Shown in pieces: positions 1 through 9,497 of a DNA stretch of 64,000 nt. The notes under the pieces were generated by a model that saw nothing but the letters and a program-made list of their open reading frames with translations, made no database searches and was not told the origin of the DNA. The first letter of the stretch is position 1. Each line of letters starts with the position of its first letter. The stretch is from Rhizoclosmatium globosum. Its lineage: Eukaryota > Chytridiomycota > Chytridiomycetes > Chytridiales > Chytriomycetaceae. A program made the translations under genes and the position numbers. The DNA is taken from positions 186,001 to 250,000 of the forward strand of contig MCGO01000039.1 of assembly GCA_002104985.1 (NCBI GenBank), written 5' to 3'.

Positions 1-476
1 TCTTATTGCTGAATGTACTGAGAAACTAGTTGGCGCAAAGTTTGGAGGTCCTAAATCTTGCGGATCAGTGTGAATGTGTGTTTTGGCTTGAATACGTGTT
101 GCTGTGAATTCCCGAATCTGGTTCTGTTCCACTTTTTTTACTTCTTATTGCTGAATGTACCAAGAAACTAGTTGGCGCAAAGTTTGGAGGTCCTAAATCT
201 TGCGGATCAGTGTGAATGTGTGTTTTGGCTTGAATACGTGTTATCGAATCTGGTTCTGTTCCACTTTTTTTACTTCTTATTGCTGAATGTACTCAGAAAC
301 TAGATTGCGCAAAGTTTGGAGCTCCTAAATCTTGCGGATCAGTGTGAATGTGTGTTTTGGCTTGAATACGTGTTGTTGTGAATTCCCGAATCTGGTTCTG
401 TTCCACTTTTTTTACTTCTTATTGCTGAATGTACTCAGAAACTAGATTGCGCAAAGTTTGGAGGTCCTAAATCTTG
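1..476. repeat. Tandem repeat array, ~142-bp unit, 3.4 copies
   Basis: Units begin with TCTTATTGCTGAATGTAC at 1, 143, 275 and 417. Units 1 and 3 are 142 bp. Unit 2 is 132 bp because it lacks about 10 bp around the GAATTCC stretch. Unit 4 is cut off after CCTAAATCTTG at about 476. Copies differ by only a few bases. The array starts at the window edge, so it probably continues to the left. No coding potential was seen. Confidence 0.95.
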
Positions 477-1355
477 AGAACCAAAAAAGTAAAAGATACT
501 CAGAAAAGCTCAAGACGTCAGCGTGAATTGAACTGCTGAGTACTGGCCCAGCACTTTACAAAATCACTAACGTCCTTCCTCAAATGTTTTAATCTTCACA
601 AAATGGGTGGATAGCTAATTGTAAAGGTCTTAAAAGGACTTATGGAGTTTTAATAAATGATAAATATGTATCATAGAACAAGAATTTCATTATTTACATT
701 GCCATGGCAGTGGTGCAGTGAAGATGTAGTTTTGGTGCCAAAACCAACCGAATTGCTCCATTTTCTTGTGAATTACCGACCTCCTGCAAGTCTTGTGGAT
801 GAATTTAGGTTTGGTGTTTTGATATCCTATTCTTGCACATGCTATCTCCGAGTCACAAACGGTTGTGTTATTTTATTTGAATGTTTTTGTGATTTTCTCT
901 CACTGGGTTTATTATTTTTCTTGGCAAATTAGAAGCCTCTCAGCACTATCGGGTTGGTAGAGATGAACAAGCATAAGTAGTAATCAACTTTTATTATTGC
1001 AACCGTCTAAAGACAAGTTCCCCTGAAGGTGCCACAGGAGAACAGAAGAAAAAAGGAACCCAAACTATAGAGTTAGAAAAACAGAGAGGAGGTTATCTTT
1101 TTGCCGTCTGAAGAAAGAGCCAGTATCCCAAGGCAACAGAGATACAGCCATGAACAAAAAAGGAAAGAAAGGAAAGAAAGGAGGGAGTGAACAAAATTTG
1201 CCGTCTGAAGATCAGAAACCAAGGTACAAGGCAACAGTACCTTGGTTGAGAAGATAGAGAGGGAGAAGATGGTCGGTGGGGGAAAAACAAGAGGGAACAG
1301 AGGAAAAAATAAAGTGGGGCAGAGAGGTATCCCCAGTGGAAAACAATGAGACGCT
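477..1355. other. Non-coding stretch between repeat array and cystathionine beta-lyase
   Basis: No supportable gene. It holds a purine-rich GAAAG/GGAAA microsatellite near 1158-1187. It also holds two imperfect copies of a short motif, TTTGCCGTCTGAAGA (near 1099 and 1198), each followed by a nearby AAGGCAACAG. The right part is probably the 3' untranslated region of the minus-strand lyase gene. Confidence 0.5.
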
Positions 1356-2843
1356 TTAAGCGATAGTCTTCTTCTTCTTGGAAGCAGGGTAGAAGGACTC
1401 GGCCGAGTCAAGAGCAGCCTTCAAGTCATCCAACAAGTCCTCAATATCCTCAATACCAACACACAAGCGAATCAAGTCATCTGGCAAGGCGCGAGCTTTA
1501 CGGACTTCGGCAGGAATTGAAGCGTGAGACATGTTACATGGCATACTGGTTGTTATCGAGTTAGATTGTAACCACCCACAAAAGTTAACTATTCAACTCA
1601 CCTAATCAAACTGTTGACACATCCAAAACTAACACTGATACCCCAAACTTTACAAGCCTCGACGATGCGTTCACTCTTGCTCACGTCTCCCGTCACGAAA
1701 CTCAAAACAGCACCAGCTCCTTTCGCCATGCTCATGTGGAGCTTCTTTTGTGGGTGCGAGTCGAGTCCGGGGTAGTAGACAGTGAAGCCAGAGGACTCAA
1801 GGAACTCGGCAATCTTTTCAGCGTTCTGCTGTTGGCGCTCCAAACGAAGGGAGAGAGTCTTGATTCCACGGAGGAGGAGGTACGAGTCGAAGGGAGCGAG
1901 GCCGCAACCAATTGAGTTGATGATGAAGTAGATTCGCTGAGTTGGGTGTTAGTGTGTGAGGAAGGGGTGCAGGTTGAGGTGGCAACATACGTCAGCGACA
2001 GCCTTCTCCTTCACTGCAATGACACCAGCCATCAAATCATGGTGGCCAGACAGATACTTTGTTCCGGAGTGGTATTCAATATCTGCTCCAAGGTCCAAAC
2101 AGTTCATGAGGATTGGTGACATCATAGTGTTGTCAACAATCACAAGGGCATCAGGACATGCTTCGTGCACGAGAGCAGAGATTGTGCGGATATCAGCGAT
2201 TTTGAGCATTGGGTTCGTTGGAGACTCAAGTAGCACGAATTTGGTCTTTTGAGGGTGGATGGCTGCCTGCACTGCCGCCACTGACGTTGTGTCCACATGA
2301 TGCACAGTAATATCGAGAGTTTGTTTGATGTAAGTCAGCAAACGGTTGGTTCCTGCGAAAGAAAGGGGTGTGTGCGTGTTAGCTGACTGGTTTTATCTGT
2401 GAAGGAGAGTTCGGAACGGAAGGGGGAAGATAAGGCAACTCACCACCATACAAGTCGTCACCAGCAATAATCTCGTCACCACTGCGAGCCAGACGCAAGA
2501 TTGCATCAAGAGCACTCATACCGGTGGACACAACAAATGCACGTTCACACTTCATGAGCTTCTCGAGGTGGGATTCCAGCGCAGACCGGGTCGGGTTTCC
2601 AGATCGGGTGTAGTCAAAGGCCCCCATTTCACAGGCGGAGCTTTGCTTGAACGTAGCGGTTTGGTAGATTGGGACCGAGGCTGCAGCGTAAGGATCGCCT
2701 GGGTTGGAGACGAGGACACACCGGGTTGCGAGACCAAACTCCCTCTGAGGAAGATCTTGGGGAGTATCAAGCACGACGGCCGAGTCAGAGAGAGTCACAC
2801 TGGATGGAGACAGAGATGAAGGTGTCATAGTTTCGTTGCTCAT
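1356..2843 (-). CDS. Cystathionine beta-lyase (PLP-dependent transsulfuration enzyme)
   Basis: Cleaves cystathionine to homocysteine, pyruvate and ammonia in methionine synthesis. Four exons: 2843-2444, 2352-1991, 1936-1602 and 1545-1356, all GT..AG and frame-consistent, giving about 428 residues. The Cys/Met-metabolism PLP fold is clear: YTRSGNPTR, GDDLYGGTNRLL across the first junction, VDNTMMSP, and the PLP lysine in HSGTKYLSGHHD. The C-terminal signature MSHASIPAEVRKAR followed by IRLCVGIED favours cystathionine beta-lyase (STR3/metG/plant CBL type) over gamma-synthase or gamma-lyase. I chose the ATG at 2843; an in-frame ATG at 2972 would add 43 residues with no family resemblance. Divergent from the HMG-box gene. 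Confidence 0.92.
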
Positions 2844-3261
2844 CAAAACGTATGATTCACGTTCTTTGTTTTTATGGTGGTTTCCTTCTCCCCAAAGTTG
2901 GGTGCATTCCTGCCCCAAAAAATTTTCGATGGCGTCAACTTTGGAGATGGGAAAGTCGTTCAGCTGCCTCATTGAATGGGAGAAACTCGGAAACCTCGGA
3001 AGTGGCGGAAGAACTTAATTACAGAGGAATGTGTGAGGTATCTTGGTGACATCCTTTGGTTTAACATTGCTTAAGACTTTGACGATGATGATGACGCTAC
3101 TTTCGCTGATGATGACGCAATATCTGGCAAGATCTGGCCAAAAGATTTGAAGGGGCTGATGTCCGATAATAGGCAGTATAGTGCAATACAAAAGAAGATC
3201 GGACAAGTGAACAGATTTCGTCCGAACAACAAAACAAACAACGCACCAAACCAAACACCAA
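2844..3261. promoter_or_regulatory. Divergent intergenic region (418 bp)
   Basis: Lies between the divergently read lyase (-) and HMG-box (+) genes, so it should contain both promoters. No specific element could be identified with confidence. Confidence 0.4.
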
Positions 3262-4727
3262 ATGAGAACAACACCAACAAACAGCGACGCGTTTGAGACG
3301 AGCGACGACGGCGAGACAGACAAAGTGACGTGCGCGGACATTGCGACGCTGTTGACGTTGTTCGTCGATGGACACGTGTTTTCAAACTGCCGCCTCGATG
3401 GAAGCACTTTTACTTCGGCAACCTCAACTGAATCAACCGACACTCTCGAAACTACGCAACAAACCGCCAACTCTCCAACACACTTTGAATCATTCGAATC
3501 CTGCGAATCCTTGAATTCAACCACAACCGCCAATGCTCCACCAGCAAGTGCTGCGGTCGAACGAATCATACACTCTCACTACAAGAAGATAAAAACCAGA
3601 AAAGGTGGACCGAGATCAACCGCCATAGATCGAAAACGCCCATCTCTTCCTAAAACAGCCTTCCGCCGCTTCTGCGAACATTACAAGAGAAAGAATCATC
3701 TCAAAGCTATTAATGCGCAAACGGCTCAGGCCTGGGAATCCTTGCCAGATGATCAAAAGAAGGTGAGATTGTGCTTTGTTTCCAAACGAACTGTTGGTGT
3801 CGACTCACAAGACTCACAAAACCACAGCCGTATCTGGATAATTATGCTGCAGGTCTCGCTCGTTACGAAGTTCGCATGGCAGAGTACAGGGCCAATTGTA
3901 TCAAGACTGAATCTTCCTCCTCTTCAAATGTGATCGTGCCTGATACCTTCGTACATTCCGAATCCAAATCGTTTAGAGTTCCCACCATTCTATTAAATCC
4001 TTTGAGTCAAGAGTCCTCATCCAAGTCTCCAAACCCTTTGGTTCCAGTGAAACCCGAACATTTCGCGTTGACTAACTCTGTTCCCACATTTCCTGCTGCT
4101 CCAACTTTCAATCAGACTTTTGCTGCTTCTACGACGCTTCCTCCAGCTTCGATGTTGTTCCCATCCTCTTACTTTCCATGTCCTCAACAACTCGACCCAC
4201 TCCTTCAATACTCTTACGTGTATCCATCATACAATGACCCGGTGAATTCCTTCGCGCTCTACAATTCCATGTCACATAGCGAGCAATATATTGACCCCAA
4301 CCTTCTTGCACCGAATTCCTTGTTTCTGGTTCCTCAACTATTTCCCGAGCACAACTTAATGCCATCAACAATCACACCATCTTCCTTCTTTCATCCTTCG
4401 TTGTCGATTTCAAGCCCTCAACCCGCATTTTCCAGCTATTCTCTCAATTCCATTCCACACCCTCTACTTGTGCAAACACCTCTGTCACAAACGCCTCTCG
4501 TTCGGCCATTCCAAAAATTCCAAGACCTCAACTACTTTGACTTTATTGGTGATCAATCTTTCTCCACAGATGCGTGTGTTCCAGGAGATTCGTTGATGAT
4601 GGACCAGATGTGTACGGATGTCGCAGTTGATTCTGCAGAGTTTGTCGAGACGTTAAAGCAAGAAATGGATGCGTTTGAAAAGTTGGTCAAGAGTGAGACT
4701 GGGTTTACAGAATTTCTGAAGGCTTGA
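3262..4727 (+). CDS. HMG-box DNA-binding protein, probable transcription factor
   Basis: Two exons, 3262-3762 and 3828-4727, give about 466 residues. Splicing at AAG|GTGAGA..CACAG completes one HMG box at residues ~124-190. It starts with RKRPSLPKTAFRRFCEHYK, has the helix-2 feature AQAWESLPDDQKK at the junction, and ends PYLDNYAAGLARYEVRMAEY. The rest is low-complexity, rich in Ser, Pro and Phe, with an acidic C-terminus (DSAEFVETLKQEMDAFEKL). Family knowledge: single HMG boxes with a leading P/K-rich strand occur in fungal sequence-specific regulators, including mating-type-like proteins. Which one this is cannot be said from sequence alone. Confidence 0.8.
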
Positions 4728-4886
4728 GGCTCATTTGTTGTGGTTGTTGTTGTTGCTGCTGTTTTTAGTGTAGTTTACCGTGTTCTTTCTGCTACTTTGC
4801 GTGTTATTTATTGGGCAATGTTTGCAGTATGTATTCAGTCTCTCGTTCGTCCACTTTTCTCTTTCCCAAAACCCCTCAACCACAAC

Positions 4887-5179
4887 ATGACCAAGGAGGC
4901 TGACCAAATCAAGGAGTCAGTTCGAAACGAGTTAGCTGTACAGAACTATCAAGATCTGTTGACTCGTATTAACGGAAAGTGCTTTACAAAGTGTGTAACT
5001 AAACCTGGTACCAGTCTGTCATCGAGTGAAGAGGTGAGGCCGATCTCGTCTAGCCGCTGGTATAGTGCTAACGTATTTAAACACAGTCTTGCTTGGCCAA
5101 ATGCAGCACTATGTACATTGAAGCGTGGAACACTGCGTCTGGAACTTACTTGAAGCGAGTCCAACAGGACAGCAAGTAG
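4887..5179 (+). CDS. TIM13: Mitochondrial inner-membrane translocase chaperone Tim13
   Basis: Two exons, 4887-5033 and 5087-5179, give a 79-residue small Tim. The twin CX3C motif is complete only after splicing: CFTKC in exon 1 and CLAKC at the start of exon 2. KPGTSLSSSE between the motifs and YIEAWN after the second are characteristic of Tim13. In the intermembrane space Tim8-Tim13 hexamers escort hydrophobic inner-membrane precursors; that role is family knowledge. The intron carries a clear TGCTAAC branch site. I took the ATG immediately before TKEADQIKESV, because upstream in-frame ATGs add residues unlike the family. Confidence 0.93.
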
Positions 5180-5270
5180 AGCAACTATTAAAGCAGAATT
5201 CCACTCTGAAATATCAGCATTTATTTCCCCATCATCAAACCATTATGCAACCATCATCATGAAAGGTTCA

Positions 5271-5957
5271 TCAGAACGACTTTCGAATTCGTCTATCAAC
5301 CAACACAACATTCGATCGGTTCGCCAGGGCGTTCTTATGCACCAAGTTTCGTTTCTGGATGGCAGAGCTCTCATCGTTCATCACAGCAATAATCTCCTTC
5401 CCCAGTCGAATTCCAGCTGGATCCTTCTGGTTCCTCGAATTCGCTGCCTCCACAAGCCAAATAATAGCCGTTCGTCCTACGTTTCAAAAGCATAAATAAT
5501 CACGCCCCCCCTTCCAAATACCGTAAGTAAAGCAAAAACATACGTCTCTGTTTCTCGTTCAAGGCCTTTGGGGTTTGAACGCTCTTTGCACCTTGTTTGA
5601 CACCAACGACTTTGAAGAGGGGTTCAATCTTCTCAACGGCGGTTGCGAGGACTGCGTGTGCGTCTTTGGAGGTTTCGAGTTGGATGTGTTTGAGGGCGTC
5701 GGAGACGATGCGGCGGGCTGTTGTTTTCTTTCCCTTTTGAACAGATGGTTTTAGGTTAGGAATTGGGATTGGTAAGCTTGGACGGGGCAGCTTACACTCT
5801 TCATGATGTTGTTGACAAAGGCGGCAATGAGAGGAGATTCGACGGGTGGAGCAACAGGTGTGATGGTGGATGCGATGGATGGGGCGGTTATCGTTGACGA
5901 CATTCGCAGAGAAGTTGCTCGTGGGAGAGCTGTTCGGAGACTCGTGAGGGAGAACAT
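5271..5957 (-). CDS. RSM7: Mitochondrial small-subunit ribosomal protein uS7m
   Basis: Three exons, 5957-5796, 5733-5544 and 5476-5271, give 185 residues in one frame. The N-terminus MFSLTSLRTALPRATSLR is basic, Ser-rich and free of acidic residues, as expected of a mitochondrial presequence. The S7 core follows: GKKTTARRIVSDALKHIQ, the KIEPLFKVVGVKQGAK strand, NEKQRRRTAIIWLVEAA, and the NLVHKNALANRSNVV tail helix. It binds the 3' major domain of mitochondrial small rRNA (family knowledge). Its start codon lies only about 52 bp from the divergent LRR gene, implying a shared promoter. Confidence 0.92.
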
Positions 5958-6009
5958 TGGCAGTTGGTTTGGTTGGGTGAGTTTCCAAAAAGCGAAAAGC
6001 AAAGAGGAA

Positions 6010-8681
6010 ATGTCAAGTCCCCTTCATACAACAACCTCAACTCCGAGAACCCGATGGAAACACGGTGGAGCCATAAAAGGATCGTCTACACCACTTCCAC
6101 TCCCACGCGTTCCTGTGAATCCCCTCTTGCCTGACCAGATTGCACCTATCGCTACGAACGCTGAAACGTTTCCAAAGTCTCCTTTCTTGTTATTGAAAAG
6201 AATACCAGATATTCAGCAGTTAAAATCCAGCTCGACTTCCGGATCACGATCCACATCTCGGTCTGGGAAAGACGATGTATTTTCAAACAGATTCTCAAAG
6301 TTTCCAATGCCGCCTGCAAAGTCAGGATTTCTGTCCCGGTTTCTTGATGATGAGCAAACAAACGAAGAGCTACCAAAATCTAATAATGGAATTGTTGAAG
6401 ACGAAGAAGAGTTAGTCGATCATGAATTGCAACTTGCTTTGAAAATCTCAATCCACAACAAGTGGTCTCCGTGTGTGGAATACATCGATATAAAAGCATC
6501 TGATAATTCATTGCGCAACTTCTGCGTACCTACTGACGTTGCATACCTCTCGGAATCATTGAAACACATTTATCGTGCCTCGAAATCATTTTCAGAAACG
6601 AATGGAAGCATAACACTACCATTTGAAGAAGCAATTATTGTGCAGATTCTTGATTTTATGTATTGCCTGTGGATGGAAAGTATTCCCCAAAAGGTTTCTC
6701 GTGAACCATTCAAACCAAAGATGGAAGATGTCTTGGTCCTGATGGATGCCGCTTTATATTTAGACCTTCACGCGCTTGTAATGATTTGTTCAGAGTTGGC
6801 TGCTAAACATGTTCAATGTAAGTCAATTTTTGAGTTGACTTAAACCAACACAAAACCAGATATTACTTCGTTCGAGAACCTTCCAGTTTCGTTACTCACT
6901 GATATTCTCAAGAGAGTTACAATGTATGATTTACGAATCACAGAGTTTGATGAATCAGTTGCGAAGACATCAAGGGACGTTTCGAAAATTTGGAGGACCC
7001 ACTTCAAAAACCTGATTATATCAAAACCTGTTGAGATGTTTCGACCGCATGGTGTACTTCTCGCATCTAGTATTCTAAAAGATGAATTTGGAGCACAGGT
7101 ACGGAGTGAATGTATCGCGAGGCTGCTTGAAACTCGCTTGTCAAGGAGTCTTGAGCAACAGGATTATGAAATGGTTGCAGCCATCGCCCAAATTGACGGA
7201 CATTTTATTAAAACTTTGAATCTTGAGTTTGGAACTGGTCAATACTATGAGATGGATAAATGGTCGGGACTCACGGAAATGTTGCCAAACTTGGTTGAAG
7301 TAACGATTCTTGTCAAAGGCCAATTATCCAATCAAGAGTCTCAAATAATTTCTTCTCTATTACCCGGACTTAGTCGAGTTGAATGCAATTTTATTTTCGA
7401 AGTCTCGCAGCCGTTGGAATATGACGATGTTGAGTTGATAACAGGTCGTTTGATTAATCATATACGCCTTCCAGCACAATCTTTCAAACAAATCCAATCA
7501 GCAGCGAGGGGTAAAAAGCCGCAGCTACCATCACTTCAAAACTCTTTGCCACTGTCCCCAAAACAGAACGTAATTACTCCCCAAACAAGTCCATCCAACC
7601 TATCGCTTTCATTCAAACGATCTAAAAGTGGCGGAATACCCATTCATATCGCATTTCGTCAGCTCTCCTTGCCATTTACCTGTGTCTCAAGTTTGGATTT
7701 TTCTCATCAACCGTTGGATGGAAACAGTACGCAACTATTGTCTACCTTCCTAGAATCTAAACCGCCATCACTGTTTTCGCTGAATATGTCAAGAACAAAT
7801 CTAGGGGCGAAAGGAGTTTCTACCATAATTCAAGCTTGTTCCACTCTGTCATTGAAGCATATTGACCTCTCATTCAACATTGAGACGCAAGACCCTCATA
7901 ACCCTGAAGCAGTTTCCAACGTTTCAAAGTATATAGTGTCCACAAGTACTCTCGAAACGCTCGTGTTGGCAGGAAATCATTTCGGTCCATCAGGAACTGT
8001 CACGATCTGTGAATCTCTTGCCAAAAACGCGTCCATCACTTCTCTAGATGTTTCGAATATGGATCTTAGCCTCGCATTTCCAGAGCTCTGTCGTGCCATC
8101 ACGAAATCAAGTGTGAACGTCAAGACTTTGATTATGAATTCCGTCACAATGCTTCCCCGAATAATAATGCAAGGGTTGACAATATTTGAGAATTGTAGAG
8201 TGAAAGTTGGATTGGAGAGACTTGCGATGGGCGGAAATGCAGTGACAAAGGAATGTGCGGTGATCATCGGAAGGATAGTTGTAAGCCCATCATGGAAAGC
8301 CTTGACGCATCTGGACCTTTCTGGTGGAAGCAGCGGCCAATTATTGGAGGATTCTGGTTGTGAGACTCTCTTTAGAGGTTTGGTTGGTTCCACGACGCTG
8401 ATTCATGTCGATATCTCAGGGCAACGTGTGGGTAACAATACTTGTGGGTTACTGGCAAGAATATTGCCAAAGTGTGGCCTTCAAGAAGTTATAATGAGAC
8501 AAACCTTATTTCCGATGAAGGGGTTAGAGCTTTGGTGGAAATGATAAAAACGAAGCTTGGTGCAAGAAGAGCTGTGTTTGACTTGGAGGAGAACTACATA
8601 TCTGCAGATGTTTGTAAGGAGTTAAAGAGGTTTGAATGTGGGAATCAAGTTATTCACGTTCACGCCCAAAAGAGTTATTGA
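6010..8681 (+). CDS. Elongin-C-like domain + Elongin-A/F-box-like motif + LRR protein (one frame break)
   Basis: Exon 1 is 6010-6817 and exon 2 starts at 6860. The protein is about 876 residues. Residues ~155-265 resemble the Skp1/Elongin-C (BTB) fold: YIDIKASDNSLRNF at the start, a SITLPFEEAIIVQILDFMY helix, then VLVLMDAALYLDLHALV. Next comes LPVSLLTDILKRVTMYDL with IWRTHFKNL, which looks like the F-box-like segment of Elongin A. The C-terminal ~500 residues are ribonuclease-inhibitor-type LRRs. Near 8490-8500 the reading frame shifts by one base: LQEVI is followed in another frame by NETNLISDEGVRALVE, clearly the same repeat, ending at 8681. I infer a ubiquitin-ligase substrate adaptor. Divergent from uS7m. 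Confidence 0.7.
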
Positions 8682-8717
8682 AAGGCGAAATATACTGATG
8701 AGGGTATCCCGTTTATT

Positions 8718-9446
8718 TCATTTTTTGAGTCGCTGTTTCACGAGGTCAAGTACCAAATCGACTTGGTCGTCCATAGAAAGGAAACTCGTGTCAATCACGA
8801 CAGCTCCGTCTGCCTTGCGCAGAGGAGATATTTGCCTAGTGTAATCGGCATGATCACGAGCTTTGACATCCTCGATTAATTCCGAGAGTGTTGCAGTGAA
8901 TGGTTTCCCCTCCTTCTCCGCAGAGGCCTTCATTTCGTTCAACCTCCTCTTTGCACGAATATCGACAGATCCATCGAGAAATATTTTAAGCTCTGCCGTG
9001 GGTAATACTTCTGCTCCAATATCTCTGCCTTCCATAACGACACCATTCGCACCGGGTGTATTTGCCAGTTTCTGCTGCATGGTCACCAAGACTTTGCGGA
9101 CATCTCCAATAGCAGCAACCGCAGACACAGAGCGGGCCACCTCGCGCGATCGAATGTCTGCAGTCACATCGACGCCATCCAACAAGACCGTTTGCGGAGC
9201 ATCGCTTCCGGGCGGAGCAGCCTCGAACTGCAAATCGATGTGCGAAGCAACAGCGGCAATGTCCGCTTTCCCAGTGTTGGCCGATGGATCCAAGTTGAGG
9301 TTGAGTGCCTTGAGCGCAACGGCTCTGTACATTGCGCCTGAGTCCACGTGCACAAATCCGGGAAGAAGACGCGCGAGTCGCTTGGCTGTTTGGCTCTTTC
9401 CCGTCGATGCAACGCCGTCAATCGCGACTTGGAACGGACGCTTCAT
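8718..9446 (-). CDS. Cytidylate (CMP/dCMP) kinase, bacterial Cmk type
   Basis: Intronless, 242 residues. Phosphorylates CMP/dCMP with ATP. All hallmarks of the bacterial Cmk family are visible: P-loop GVASTGKSQTAKRLA, HVDSGAMYRAVAL, LDGVDVTADIRS, EGRDIGAEVLP, and RDHADYTRQISPLRKA followed by AVVIDTSFLSMDD. Fungi normally rely on the unrelated short UMP/CMP kinase Ura6, so this is an additional, bacterial-type enzyme. It may be of transferred or organellar origin. The ATG at 9446 puts the P-loop at residue ~10, as in bacterial enzymes. An in-frame ATG at 9518 would add 24 residues that might act as a leader. Divergent from AP180 with about 51 bp between starts. Confidence 0.93.
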   Translation of the reverse strand: MKRPFQVAIDGVASTGKSQTAKRLARLLPGFVHVDSGAMYRAVALKALNLNLDPSANTGKADIAAVASHIDLQFEAAPPGSDAPQTVLLDGVDVTADIRSREVARSVSAVAAIGDVRKVLVTMQQKLANTPGANGVVMEGRDIGAEVLPTAELKIFLDGSVDIRAKRRLNEMKASAEKEGKPFTATLSELIEDVKARDHADYTRQISPLRKADGAVVIDTSFLSMDDQVDLVLDLVKQRLKK

Positions 9447-9497
9447 CGTGCTCTTCTTTTGGGACAACAAAAATAGAACTTTGAACAACAAGGAAAC

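Noticed and set aside
657..932. 91-codon open frame on the plus strand
   Set aside because: No homology, no introns or regulatory context, and ordinary AT-rich composition; consistent with chance.
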